From Dipteris shenzhenensis (lineage: Eukaryota > Polypodiophyta > Polypodiopsida > Gleicheniales), in the NCBI GenBank assembly GCA_047967505.1, contig CM106540.1: a DNA stretch of 64,000 bases; one strand, 5' to 3'. Shown here piece by piece: positions 45,291-58,297 of this stretch. Position 1 is the first letter of the stretch, and each line of letters starts with the position of its first letter. Below the pieces are notes generated by a model. The model saw only the letters and a list, made by a program, of their open reading frames with translations. It was not told the origin of the DNA and ran no database searches. A program made the translations under genes and the position numbers.

Positions 45291-46185
45291 TTGACTAGTT
45301 TTCTATGCTCTCTAGAGATTTTGAAGTTTTTGTTCAAGGTCTAAGAGCAAAAATGGAAGATACACTACCTGTTCTACCTATTCCAAACAAAAAAGCACAA
45401 AAAACAACCACTTGAAAGCTTCAAAATGAGGATTTTTGAAGGTGGTGGATGGAACACACTCCTGTGCCAACTTCTGATTCAAACTCATTTTTTGGTGTTC
45501 AGAAGTGAAATGTGACTCCATATACCATAAATCTGACCTTGGGAGAGAACCATAGAGGCTCAGCAGAACCCACAAAGGTTGGGTGAAGCTTTAGAAAGCC
45601 AAAAATGTTAGACAATACAGCTTTCAAAAGTGCAACTAAGGAGAGAAGCAGTCACGATTTCAGTCATTTGCTTCACCTTGACTTCACTCGATGTTGTCAC
45701 AAAATCAGTTGGCTTGGAAGATTGTGTCACTGAAGCAATGATTTGTTATCATTTCTCTTTCTTCAACAATGATTTGTGATCTCAACTTGTAATAGTGAAC
45801 ACTGAAAAGTAGATCAAATACATAGGTGCCACATCATCAAAGGTTATAGTACTTTGGAAGAAGCCACCTCATCACTCCTTTATACCCCCTCTTTCTAAAG
45901 ATCCTAAGATCCTTTTCACGTCCTCTAGCTCACCAAGGCCCATTATCCATATCGTTTTCAATTCTTAGACTCTCCAAACTTAAAGAAAAGGATTGGAAAT
46001 TTGGAAGTCGATATCGAAGGAAGTGAAAGAGCAAGATCAAAAGGCGAGATCGAGAATTAGAGAGAAAGTGAGATAACTTTGAAGACATATCCAAGGCCTC
46101 GAACAAATACTAAGAGAGTGGGAATCACATTTTCTCTCTTTGATAAAGTTTTTTGCTTTATAATTTCTAGAAAAACTCGCATGTT
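45291..46185. other. Intergenic, no gene recognised
   Basis: No domain or repeat was recognised. The end nearest 46186 may be the leader of the gypsy relic that follows. Confidence 0.45.
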
Positions 46186-46187
46186 AA

Positions 46188-48446
46188 ATGACAAGTCCAA
46201 AAAGAGATGAGATGATTAGGGAAGAGAGGAAAGAGCTAGAAAAGGAAGAGCTATTATTGAAGAGGAAACACGTGAAGAAGTGCACAACAAAATTCAATAG
46301 GATAGTATGGAAACGGAGGATGTTGATTATGGTCATTATGGAATTCCGTATTTGGAATTCATCAAACAAGAAACTCGAATGCAAAACATAGAAACACAGT
46401 TAGGGACTATTAATGATACATTAAAAGCTCTGACTGAAACCAAATCTTGTTATCTAATTCTCAATCGGTACCTCCCATAGCGCAATCACCGACTTCTCCT
46501 AGTCAACTTGAGAGGTCCACCTCTTGACTTAAAGAACCTCTAACATTCTCACGGACTTGAAACCACCAATTTTCAATAAGGAAGACAAAGAACACAAGAA
46601 GGATGTGATAAATACGTTCTTGCAAAAATGGCAAGACTTCCATTGACTTGAGAACACCCCTCCCAAAAATCAAGCCGTGGAAGCGAGTCTTTCCCTTGGA
46701 AATAAGGCTTATAAATGGTGGATGAACCTCAGGGAAAATGATAGGATCCCTAGGCATTGGGCTGAACTTGAACAAGCTTAAAAGAGTTTTTACCTATAAA
46801 TGAGCTAGAAAGAGCTTGGGAGGCTTGGGACAGAGTTGTAGCATGGGTAAGAACACTTTAGTCCAGTACATAGCGAACTATAGGGAGGCAGTCTTTAAGT
46901 TGAAGAGAATCGATGAATTCCAAAAGATAAGGGGTTTTGTGAGAGGCCTTAAAGACACCTACAAGGTTGAGGTGAGAAGAAATTCTCTCAAGACATTTGA
47001 AGAAGCAATTGAATATGCCCAAATATATGACGACACTACGGGGAAATCCAAAGTTGGAACTTTGGAATAAATTGATTTTGTTCCTAAGTTCAACAAACTT
47101 CAGAATATGAAAAGGAAGACGCACTTCTTGTCTCGGATAATAATGACATTAGGAGTCAAATTCTTTTTGAGTGTCATGATAGTCAATGCTAGACACCCAA
47201 TAATTCAGAAGACCTATGTGCTTCTAAAGAGGAAATTCTTTTGGCCTGGAAAAGATAAGGACGTCCAAGATTATGTATTGAAATGCCAAAAATGCCAAGT
47301 CATTAAGGTTGAATGCCTTAAGGTAGGAGGTCTCATACAGCCCTTGGAGATCCCAATGATAAGTATCTCCATGGATTTTATTATTGGATTACCTAGGATA
47401 CAAAGGGGGCACTACTCTATGTGGGTAATTGTGGATCGGTTGACCAAGGTGGCTCACTTTATTCCAACCAATGAAGAGGTAAAAACTTCAGAATTAGCCA
47501 GGCTATTTGTGGATCATATTTATAAGTAATATGGGCTACCAGCTGGTATTGTTAGTGAAGTATCGCAAATTTAACAGCCATTTTTGGAGGGTTGTGTTTA
47601 TGAGTTTGGAACCTTCTTTGAATATCAACATCGCGGATCATCCACAAAGTGATGGTCAAATTGAAAGGGTCAATCATGCCATTGAGGATATATCTTAGTA
47701 AACCTAGGAACAGTATTGGCCCACATTAGAATTCGCATATAACAATGCCAAGCATTCAGAGACAAGTTTTAGTCCATTCATGACGATGTATGGATTTCAA
47801 CCTAGAGCCCCAATTGTAGTGGGACTCGCAAAAGACAAGGTTTAAGGATATGAATCAAATGCTTAGGTTAGCTAAAGATAGCATCAAAAGAGCTCAAGAT
47901 AGAGCAAGAAGTTATGCAAACCACCATCGTAGAAGATTTGAATTTAGAGAAAATGAGAAAGTCTATCTCTGAGTACCTAAATCTTCAGAATCCCTAAAGA
48001 TAGGACCAGAGGGATGTAGAGTACATCCAAGTTTTCATGTTAGTAGGCTAAAAAGCAAGCTACGAGAGATGTTGATAATCTCATTGGAAATGAAGTCCTA
48101 GTTCAACTCATTGAACCTGCTACCACATGAAGCAAAAAAATAAAAGATTGACAAGAAAAGAGAACATGACTTACAATATGATAAGAATGTATGGTAAAAT
48201 GGAAAGATAGATCTAAAGAGATTCAACATGGAAAAGGGTAAGCAATCTTCGGAGGAGGTTTCCCAATTTTATTTTAAAGGATGTAAACCATTCTTAAGGG
48301 AAAGGAAATGTTACGTCAACCATAATCGCAAAATGCCCATGGTTTGGTTATGGCAAGGCAGGAAACCAAAGGACTCGACAGCACTTGCATTAGCGAGGCC
48401 TAGAGGGCTTGAGTTTAGGGTCACACTTAGGCCTAGGCAATATTGA
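46188..48446 (+). mobile_element. Gypsy relic with gag joined to integrase
   Basis: Gag pieces: a charged N-terminus (46188-46391), then in shifting frames KPPIFN-like and KWWMNLREND text, then open frame 46816-47070 with YIANYREAVFKLKRIDEFQK and TFEEAIEYAQIYDD. Only about 40 bp later the integrase starts (47107-47529): HPIIQKTYVLLKRKFFWPG, YVLKCQKCQV, SMDFIIGLPRIQRGHYSMWV and VDRLTKVAHFIPT. The next frame has HPQSDGQIERVNHAIED with the catalytic Glu. VHPSFHVSRLKSKL ends the polyprotein near 48060. Protease, RT and RNase H are missing. LTRs not found. Confidence 0.8.
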
Positions 48447-48669
48447 GAAGGTGCAAAAGGAGCCCAAGTGAGGGCTCTTGTGGTAAGGTCTCCTGTGTGA
48501 CACATGGCACTAAAGGAGATAGGTCCATCTGAGAGGAAGATAGTGAAAGGAACTTGAGGATACTAGAGTTCATGCAACTCTCTAACATGTGACTCTCTAG
48601 TAGTCTTGTGGTTGGGTCCCTTTGCAAGAGCTCTCTTATATGGTGGAGGCGAGCTAAGAGGGCACACAC

Positions 48670-48723
<54 letters not shown>

Positions 48724-50046
48724 ATATATTACCATCCTCAAAGGTGAGTACATTTTCGAATGTCTTGTGCCCAATTGGAGAGGGAGGGAGAGAGAGAGAG
48801 AGAGAGAGAGAGAAGCATGCACATTATATTTAATGCATACAATTGTACTAAATGCATTCATATTTCTATATAAATGTCATGTTCTCATTGTACATGACTA
48901 GTCAACACAACCTAAATGTGATTCTTTGTTTATTAACATACAATTAAAGATGGCAATTGTGGAGTGTGGGAAATGTGACAATGCTCTTAAATAGGATAGT
49001 CTAATGAAGGAAAACTTTATATTGAGAAGACAAAGTGCATATGCTTGGAAACAAAAAGAATGTCATCGAGTCAATTCATCAAGAAGCAATCGAACATGAT
49101 GTGCTTGAGATCAATTATTTCTTGGAATACATTTGTTCTTAATTCTTATGTATGATTATCAATGTGAAGTCTTTAAATGGTTACCAATAGACTTCTACCT
49201 TTGATATGATGAATTCCATGAACTTCGTCCACTACTTCAAGCATTCTCATTCCCTTATCGTAAACACTTACAATTCTATTACACAAAAGTCCTCTTTTAC
49301 ATAACTAATTAGTCCTTATTTTTATGAGCTTGATTACCTTAGTCGTTAGATAAGTAATCATGGTGAGGAAAACCGCTTATAAGTAATTACCTTAGTCAAA
49401 ATGCGAGATTTCAGTTTGGCATTTATATAATTGGATACCCCAATATTTACAAGGCCGGACCTTAAGGCTAAAATCGACCATCATTGGATAACCCGAATAT
49501 TTGCAAGGCCTGGACCTTAAGGCTGAAACCAACCATCTCATAGCGTACCGTGCAATGTGGAAGTTTGAACATCTCTCACAATCGTATTTTGCAATATGAC
49601 AAAGAGCGCCTTAGCATTACAGAGTTCGATGAGCTCGCAAAAAGATCAGCCTTGCTGCTTCTGCTGCTAGCTTGTCTTCTAATTTCTGCTAACACATTGC
49701 AAGTACCTCTGTAATAGCTACGTGAAGTAGTGACTTACGTGTTGGAAACTTTAGCACAACTTTTGGGGGTTAGAGACTTAGTCTTCAAGAGGAAGGCCAC
49801 GTGGTAACAATGAACCAGTCTAGCCAGCCACCTTCAACATTGGCTGCATACACACCCCACTTGGTTGTGAAGGCAGTTTTATGTTGATCCTACAGGGCGA
49901 TGGATACCTGATTGTATCCCTAGAATCCATCTAGGAAGCTATAAGCTTCCTATCCTGCTACTCTTTCTAGAACATGTTCCGTGAAAGGCAAGGGATAGTG
50001 GTCATGTATGGTGGACTTCAAGTCATCACCCAAAGATCCTTAAAGA
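48447..50046. other. Intergenic with microsatellites and a 53-bp duplication
   Basis: Holds (GA)n tracts at about 48675-48719 and 48788-48812, and two tandem copies of a 53-bp unit at 49431-49536 ('ttggata(c/a)ccc', 'aaggcc', 'ggaccttaaggct'). The part nearest 50046 should include the 3' untranslated region of the CAP-D3 gene. No poly(A) signal was confidently assigned. Confidence 0.6.
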
Positions 50047-53000
50047 CTATGATACACTCTGGCCACCAGCAGGCACATCGATTGAGCTGAAAGACTGCCG
50101 CCTTCTCACTGATTCTAAATTGGCCATTGCTTCTGCTTCAGACAAACCAACATTTCTGTCTTCCAACTGGAAGCTGGCTTTCCTCGCTGTATTGGGCACA
50201 GTGGCCTGCAACTTGGGCAGAGACATCGCCTGGAGAGGAGTGGAGGTTCCTCTTGCAACCTCGTCCAGCACAGCTGCAGCAGTAGCTGCAGCCACAACAT
50301 CTGCCAGGGCAGATGCCACATTCTGCTCTTGTGAAGAGACCACAAGTCTTCCCTCAGCAACTCTAACAGCAGAGTCATCAGACGTGCCCGGTTGTTGGTT
50401 CCGACCATAAACCTGAGGCGTTGCAACAAATGGACCTGGTGTTCGGGAGGTGCTTGCAGCTTTGCCTTGAAGCCGCCTTGTCTGATCCAGCCACCTCACA
50501 CGAGGAGACTCGACCATACCTGGAGATAAGATAGCTTTCCCCTTGCTAGGTGCTAGCGAAGATTTATTTGGAACATCAACACCCGATCCATTAGTGGGAT
50601 CTCTCCCTTGCATGGCTATATTCTCTTTGCCATCAGCATACCTTCTTCTCCTTTCCTTCCCTTTCTCTGTAACAGGCGTCTTCTTTGGTGGCTCAGCTGA
50701 ATTGGACGTTTCAACTTGGTTAGTTCTTTGCCGCAAGCCAGATCCCGGTGACACCACCACTGCTGCTGCAGCCACCACCTTTGCTTTAGCTTTGGCAGCT
50801 TCATGCTTCTGCATGTCGTACATAATCTCCTTCTGCAGCTGCTTATCGGCTACTAGTAATTCTTCGATCTCGTTTTTGTACTCCTTCAGCATCATCCGCA
50901 TGCACTCCATGAACATGCCTGTCAATGGGCTATTCCTGCTTTCTAGCAACCTGCATAAGCCACATTACAGCAACAGTATTGTTCATCGTGCTCTTTATCT
51001 AGGCCCTGAAATATTCTTAAAGATTTTGGAAACTGCTAGACTTACCTTTTTAACTCTATAAATATAGGTATGGCGTTTTGAACAAGATTCCTTTTGGCCA
51101 ATTGAGTAACCACTCGTCCTCTGACCGCAGCAAAAGTAGCAGCCCCTTCCTCCTCCATATCAAGATTATCAGCAACCGCACCCCCTCGATTTCCTCCCAG
51201 GCGCATTTCCTTGGACGCTAAAATTTTCAGAGTATCCTGTATCAAAGGCAGAGTTTAGACCTTAGCCAATTAAACATATGTAGCAACGTGTGGATGAACA
51301 TGAGACATAAGCATACCTGTAAAACATGGAAAATTCACACACCTCTAAAACACATTGTGCAGTTGGATCCTTGAGATCAAGCAACCCATCAGCTGCTGCA
51401 GCCAGGATGTCAGCACAAAGCTTTGCTGAAGTGGCTAAAATATGTTCAGGAGCCATTTGCTTAAGTAGACATCCATAGATGCGCATTCGCTTCCCAGCAA
51501 CCGTCTCAGCATTCCCTCTGCAGCATTAAATACATACATAATAGGATGCCTTCAAGACATCACTTAGGTGCATAAATAATACGGCAGGGAAGTGCATTAG
51601 ATACAGTGTTTAGATGCTGCAGTGTTTCTATATGAAATCTGCTTCCCATATCTACGGGCATGTCTAGCAAAGTGTTACTTACCTCAAAGCAAAAAGATCA
51701 CGTTCACTTTCAGGCGTCTGAAGCATCTCACTATGACCAGCATGTGCATGGCAATCATTGAGCACAAAAATGGCCTCAACAAAGCTGTTATAGGCCAGCA
51801 ATGGTGCTTTGGCTGCAGAGGAGTAGGTAGTTAAGAAAAGAAAAAGATTCATGAGTCATAATTCAAAATCAAGGTGATAGATGATGATTACTCTTTAGTA
51901 TGGTTCCGAACAAAAATTCTGCCATGTGGCATATCTTATCTGACTCATCTACCAATGCCAGCAGGAAGCGATGGAAAAGAGTGCCCCGCCATTTCAAATA
52001 GTCTCGCTGCAATTTTTTAATCCACCATTAGACCCCATTGAGAGCAGGCCAACCGGTCCGCACATCTTCCAAATACATGAGTAACAACACTTATGGAATG
52101 AAAGCCTAGGTTTAAGCTCTCACCTGCAGCAATTGTGCTAAAAGCACAAAGCCCTGCCTTCTTACAAGTTCACAGGGATCACGTAAGGACTTGGTCAGCT
52201 TGTGAATGTACCTGCACAGGACTGAAGCCTTAGTTATTGGCTAGTTGACTATTCTACACCTGGCCTGATGAATATAGAATGAGGATAAGGACAGCAGTGA
52301 AAAGTCATAAAATCTTGAAGCTTACCCATCAACGAGCGATGTGTATCGAACACAGAAATCGGTCATAGCAACCATAATATTATTTCGGACTGGTGCAGAA
52401 TCAGTTCTCTCAAGCTCCTGGACCCATTACTCAAAACCATCACCAAATGCAGGCAATTCTTATCTCAAATCAAAAGAAGTTCCTTCATAAATGCAACCAA
52501 TACAACTGTAACCAAGAGAATCCCCACCCACCACCTTAGAGCCTTGGAATATTAGTACTAGAAATTGAACCTGAATAACTCTGAGGTTTTCCGCTTGTGT
52601 GAAGGATTTGAACACATATGCATGATACATTTTTTTGTGAATAGTTAAATTAGAGAGGGAGAGACGATCTAAATAACGGCTGGCTAGCGGTACTTTGTCA
52701 TGCAAAAAACAAACCATGTCTACACACACAAAAATATTCACAAGCAGCAGCAACTTGGATGCATAAACAATTTTTTATCAGCCTTCTCAAGGATTAGCCT
52801 TCATCAAGATTTATGTAGGATAAATATTCCTTTCACCTTGTATTGTCAAAGCGTTAGTATGAAGACTATTGTATCTATAAATACTTGTTTGTGGTGTGGA
52901 TATTTGTGCATGTGTGAGTATATGTTCATGCGTTGGTCTGCACGCACAATTGGTGAAGGCATAGGGATGTCATAGTAGTACTTTTGTGCAATGGAATTGA

Positions 53001-54328
53001 AGGAAGCACACTCACAATGTCTATAAGGACCATACATATGTATGTATGTATGTATGTAAAGGAAGAGAGGGAGAGAAGAGTGAAGACGTCATATTCTATA
53101 CGTAGTTCATCGTACTTATGAGTGACGGTTAAGATCAAATGATAAAGGACAATCCATTTTCTTGTATTCAGTTGTTAAAAGACAGGTTGATTTGGATATA
53201 CGACTCCCATATTGATAATGTAGGCTTGCAAGAATTGCCCTTACAAAGTTTATATGCCATAGGGTACATAAACTCCATGATCAATTTGGTATGTTTGAGA
53301 ACTTCAAGTGCACAAAATTCAAATTTGAAGATACTAAAAATGCTACACTGAGAAATGTGATTTTTGTTCATTTCCAGTCCAGGTGATGATGTAGAGAGCA
53401 TACCCACCCATTCAATCATTTGGTAAACTTCGGGAACTATTACAAGGGCAATCTGAATCATCTTTTTCTACTCCTAGGATACATAAATACGCCTCACGAG
53501 TACACATTGTATCGACACACAATCCCACAGAAGAGTGCGTAAATGTAAATTTACTCTAGAGGGAAGTAAAATATCTCACTGCTTGTGAGTCAGCCTACTG
53601 TAAATTCTTGTTCTAATGCGAAAGACACACACACACACAGAAGCATGCACACAAGCATGCACGTGAAGACAAAGAGTAAAAAGTTTATATATGCTAGTAC
53701 AGTTACTGCTTCAACGTGAATGGAATTCATGATGGTTATCTTTTTCTTCTCTTGTTTTGCACAATCAAGCCTTAACACTTGCAGTCTAGAGAAGGATAAA
53801 GTTTGTGCATAGATGGAGATAAACCTCCTCACACTTGAACATGTATAACTTTATACTGCAAGAAAAGCAGATGGAAAACCTGCCTTTTTCTCAAACATAT
53901 TTAGTGCCTTTTTCCCAAATATATTCACCTTTGAGAAGCAGGTTGACAAACCTGCTTTGTGCTAAGAACTGCCTTCTTCAGACCTGCTCATTTAGATATA
54001 ACTGATCATTTTTTAGATCAGGACAAGCATGCCTAGGTGAATCAGTTGATCACTTACTTTTTTTCCTGGTAAAGGAGTGATCTATGCACAGTTTTAACTA
54101 TGACTGTTGAAAAGTGCAATAAATCTGCCTGGGTTCAATGTGGTTTGTCACTCATAATTAGAAGAACAATGCAATCAGGACGTTTGGTGTATATCAGTGT
54201 GTAAAGTGTACATACACACACACGCATTTGCATTGATGATGCAAGCAAGCTTTGTGTGTGTGTTTTGTGTGGTGGGTTTTTCCCTCTTCTTGAGGTTTCC
54301 CACGCAGTAATATAAGTATTACCAAAAA

Positions 54329-54383
<55 letters not shown>

Positions 54384-54493
54384 CTACATGGACATTTTCG
54401 CTTGATGTAATATTTCAGCTTGCCAGTTTTTTTCTGGATAGCTATCTTGTAATATAAAGCATTCAGAGTTTTCACTATTTAAAAAAAAAAAAA

Positions 54494-54553
<60 letters not shown>

Positions 54554-55441
54554 TCTCTCTCTCTCTCTCTCTCGCTCTCTCTCTTTCACACACACACACA
54601 GAGAACTAGTAGTATTAACACAGGCAAAGGTTAAAGAGCATAGGATGTCTTTAAATGAAGTATAAATTAACTTTGCTTTCCATTTATTTACTTTATTGCC
54701 TGTTGATGATGGGGAAAGGAGCAAGTAGATTACCTGAAGGAAAAGAGGGATGCAACTCTTGGCAAGCTCATGATTCGCCAAGCACATCTTGCCTAAGGTG
54801 ACCCATGCCTGTGCATGAACCCCACGTGCAATGTCTTCTTTTATTACAGAATCGGTCCCTTCGTCCTTTGGTTTGCTGTTAGCCGAATTGAGCAAAGCTT
54901 GCAACAATGTCACCAGTCTACCAACTTTTGCCACAGGGCAAATCAGCACAAGAGCACCAGCTGTAAAAACAGCAGTAATAATCTGGCACGATGGGTCAGT
55001 AACTCTTGACGTTGATGCAAAAGTTTTTTCTTTTTGCTGAGAACTCCCTACAGTCCCTTTCCTTCGACTTCTGCCAGGCTTAGGAGTCTCAAAAGAGTTT
55101 TCAGCTTGGGGTTGATCAGATCCACTGCACATGGAGACATAGCTGTCCAAAATCCTACCAACATGCTCAAGGAGCTCTTCAACCCAAGTTCTGACAAGGT
55201 TATCCCCTTCTTCTGCAGAGGCTGCTTTTCGAATGCAGAGAGTATGCAGAGCCCTTACATGAGCTCCAACCTACGAGAAACATTTCAACCATCGACAGAA
55301 AACAAATCATACAAAGCATCAACCTAAGGTAAGAAAGAAGCTAGAAAGAACACAGCAACTAACCAGTACACGGTTACACACAACATGATCAGGAGGGGTC
55401 AGAGAAACCTTTGGAAACAGCAGATCATTTTTTCGAATCCA
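50047..55441 (-). CDS. CAP-D3: Condensin II complex subunit CAP-D3, C-terminal nine exons
   Basis: CAP-D3 is a HEAT-repeat subunit of condensin II, which loads on chromatin in the nucleus and helps fold chromosomes. Exons in gene order: 55441-55364, 55270-54734, 52417-52326, 52211-52124, 52006-51892, 51812-51683, 51517-51343, 51236-51046, 50950-50047. All introns have GT-AG borders, and phases agree throughout, giving 769 codons plus stop. The condensin Cnd1 region is clear: RNNIMVAMTDFCVRYTSL, SLRDPCELVRRQGFVLLAQL and FHRFLLALVDESDKICHMAE. Later come AYNSFVEAIFVLNDCHAHAG, LLKQMAPEHILATSAKL and NAIPIFIELKRLLESRNSPL, with YKNEIEELLVADKQLQKE. The last exon adds a basic, low-complexity tail ending near RRRQSFSSIDVP. 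No disruption was seen. The N-terminal half is absent, because upstream exons lie beyond the repeat-filled DNA to the right or outside the window. Confidence 0.93.
52418..54733 (-). other. Large CAP-D3 intron with microsatellites
   Basis: A 2,316-bp intron, far longer than the other CAP-D3 introns here (78-341 bp). It holds a (TATG)n tract at about 53035-53058, a short CA tract near 53626, (GT)n at 54330-54380, and a compound (GT)n-(CT)n-(CA)n tract at about 54496-54600. Open frames across it are artefacts of these repeats or intronic. Confidence 0.85.
54330..54600. repeat. (GT)n and compound GT/CT/CA microsatellites
   Basis: Two GT tracts of about 25 and 27 units flank about 115 bp. The second continues into (CT)n and (CA)n, and is preceded by a poly-A run of 13. 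Confidence 0.95.
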
Positions 55442-56639
55442 CTAGTTTGGGCAAGGCTTTAGGCCTGTCTATGTTCTGAGATAGTGTACAGTGCATGCAG
55501 AATGCCAATGGATGCAATGCATGCAAGATTTCGGCGATGGTTAGGCCATCCAATGGGAGGGTGTGCTTGTTTGTGTTTCACCTATATGCAAGGTGAAAGA
55601 AGGTGAGAGAGAACTGTGAATGCATGGGAGGTGGTAGAGAGAATGAAACGTGAGATTACAATGAATGGGGACAACCCTTTATTAATGTGCCTTGAGATCA
55701 CTCAAGATCCATCTTCCCATTTAGACCTACGCTTAGCTTATGACCCCTGCACCTACCATTTAATGTAATCTAATGGACCCTTCCCTTTCCTATTATCCCT
55801 AGGACCTAGACACATGGGTGTGCATACCCACCACCATAACAATATCGGCCAATGTCCATCATCAATACAACGTGTTGCACCATCGGATTGGTGCGTAACG
55901 TAATAATGTTAATGTCAATTAATTACAAAATAGTCATTTATCATGTCATGGCACTCCCTCCTACTTGGATGAGCAAAGGTCCTCTTTAGAAATGTCACAT
56001 CTAATCGGAAATATCTCTTGCCTCTTGTTAAATATCTCTTGCCTCTTTCTCTTGCGTACACTTTCTCTTAGTACGTTTGCATTTGCATCGTCTCTTTATG
56101 ATCTGCAAGTATCTGTGGAAAATCTATAAAGAACTCTTCTAGCATCCATTGTGCATGTATCGCTTTTTTTTTCCACGAGTACTCTTCTCTTGATGGTACA
56201 CAATCTCATCTTCGAATCGCGGTTCCTCTTGATGCTAAATATCCAAAAAAGCTAAGTATCATCATGAGATCTCTTTAATATCTCTTCATAAGTGGTCAAT
56301 ATCTCTACGTGCTCACACGGAAGGCATTGTTCATGTGCTACTTAATTGGTAATCTAAATACAATGCAATTAAAATCTCTTCTTAATAACCTGCTCAAAAA
56401 CATGTAACATATTCTCAACAAACTGGTCAGTAACAAAACGATCTTCTCGTCTGAATGTGTTATTTTGAAGTGGGTAAGATTGGCCATGGATGATGTTCAA
56501 ACGGAGAAGTTCTTAGACGAGTTAGTCTTTTCTTCTATAGATCACGAATCTATAATTCTAACTCTACCATTTCTTTCCTATTCATCCTATAAGCAATATA
56601 CCTATTCTCTATACATTCGCAAACCCATACACCTTGAAA
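55442..56639. other. Intron or intergenic; possible minus-strand LTR edge
   Basis: No exon of CAP-D3 was recognised. Near 55949-55972 the minus strand reads a purine-rich aagtaggagggag followed by TGCCATGACA, which resembles a polypurine tract plus LTR start, but no partner LTR was found. A 17-bp repeat ('aatatctcttgcctctt') occurs at about 56018-56056. Confidence 0.35.
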
Positions 56640-57490
56640 AGGTCATGAGGTCCAAAAGGGGTTGGCTGAATGGACAGCATTAACTATTGGTTTGATAGTC
56701 ATAGTAGACTTCCGGGATGAGGGGGTAGATGCCTCACCCTCTTGCTTAGATGCCTTAGCTTTTCTTTTGACTGAATTTATTTTGGCAATTGTAGCCAAAA
56801 GAATAGAACATTTATGTCATACATACCATGGCTTACGTTCCTTACATCAAAAACATTTGCCTTCCTTAATCAACCTCTTTCTTTCTTCATCTGTCATGGA
56901 AGGAAATGGTGCCCATCCAAGGCATGATTCGCTATTTTACGTTTTTATAGACGAACATCCCCTTTTCCTTATTGAAGGATTTGTGAGGATTCAACTTTCT
57001 TTCAACTATTTTAGCTAGTTTAGTGATGTCTCTAAGACTAGTTGGGTTCAACATTTCAACCTCATATCTTACTTTCGGGTTTCAAGCTGCTAAATATTTC
57101 TTTCTTCTATCTTGCTCACTCTTTCCAAGTAACTCTAAAGAGAGTTCAAAAACCTAGCTGCAAATTCAGCATTGCTCCTCTCATTGTCAAATTTCCAAAA
57201 ACTTTCGCACAACGGAATGTTAAGTTCCCTTCATGCCTTGGTGGCATGGAAGTGGCTTTCGGTTGCTCCATAAACTTAGCCCATTCAAGGATAGTCTCTC
57301 TTCTCGGTTGTAGTTAAGGCCACCATATTAAAGCATCCTTTTGTAGATGCAATGTATCAAGAGCAAGCTTCTCTTGATCAGTCATGTCTTGATATGCAAA
57401 ATACAACTCAAAATGTCGAATCCAATCAAGGATTTTATTATTTAGGAAAATCAATTTGAAACTTGACTCTTTTCGAAGGAATACTCAAGT
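56640..57490 (-). pseudogene. Gypsy-like gag relic
   Basis: On the minus strand near 57440-57330: ILDWIRHFELYFAYQDMTDQ and EKLALDTLHLQKDALIWW, the retrotransposon gag domain. Further on (about 56910-56860) MTDEERKRLIKEGKCF marks the stretch just before a zinc knuckle, whose remaining residues are lost to stops. Frames change several times. Forward open frames at 56662-57317 are antisense to it. Confidence 0.6.
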
Positions 57491-58297
57491 CTTCATCGCC
57501 AAAATTAAAACTCTCTTAGTCCATAGTTTTGTCATTATGCATTTCTCAATCATATTGCTCAGCTAAGAAACATGCTTATCAATGGAAGACTCTGCCTCTC
57601 TTCTCTCGCATTTGGTTAATCATCCATGTGTGCAAAATTTCGAGCGAGGTGCAAATGCTTACCTTGCTCTTGGGTGGATTCATTTTTCTCTCATTTTCAA
57701 AGGAGAACTCTCTATCAAGAGAATCTTGTAAGAAAGACACAAGTAAGTTTATTCATGGGTTATCATTATCAAGATTTATATAAGTCTCACCAAATGGATC
57801 CTCTTCAAGGACACGATGGTGTTCTTTCTCTCTCTGCTTCCGACAATGGATGAAATGGAGCAAATTCATTATTATATCGTTCTTCCCCTTCCCTTCTTTC
57901 CTTTTACTACTAATAAAAGAGAGAAAATGACTTATTGTAGTTCACAACAAAAGTCAAATGTTATAGAGTTGATGATACTTATCCGAGTCCCGCTTGGTTT
58001 GTATCAATGGAATGGGCCATTCTTCCTTGTTGTTTGCTGTAAACCCGTACACTCACTTTAGGCTGCTTAACTTAAGGAAATCGAACATCTCAACATCGTA
58101 ATTGGGAACACCAAATGGGTATATCACCCCCTTAAAATCTTATTCCGATCCAACTTCCATTAGGGAGGATAGGGGTTCTTCTCTTTATGAGTTAAGGGAT
58201 TTAAGGGTACATTCACACATAGGAGGGGTGGGGGTTGTAGTGGGTTCACACTGTTAGGACACATTTTCTCTATCAAAAAGGTCCCCCAAACACACAC
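57491..58297. other. Intergenic, no gene recognised
   Basis: Open frames at 57529-58061 have no motif. Possibly the leader of the minus-strand gag relic. Confidence 0.4.

Noticed and set aside
46503-46775. 90-codon minus-strand frame
   Set aside because: Antisense to recognisable gag text on the plus strand.
48433-48861. 142-codon minus-strand frame with Leu-Ser repeats
   Set aside because: Translation of GA/CT microsatellites.
52460-53832. Short frames inside the 2.3-kb CAP-D3 intron
   Set aside because: No motif. Exon phases on both sides agree without them.
54194-54599. His-Thr repeat frames near the end of the CAP-D3 exon
   Set aside because: Intronic CA/GT microsatellite translated. 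The exon ends at the GT donor at 54733.
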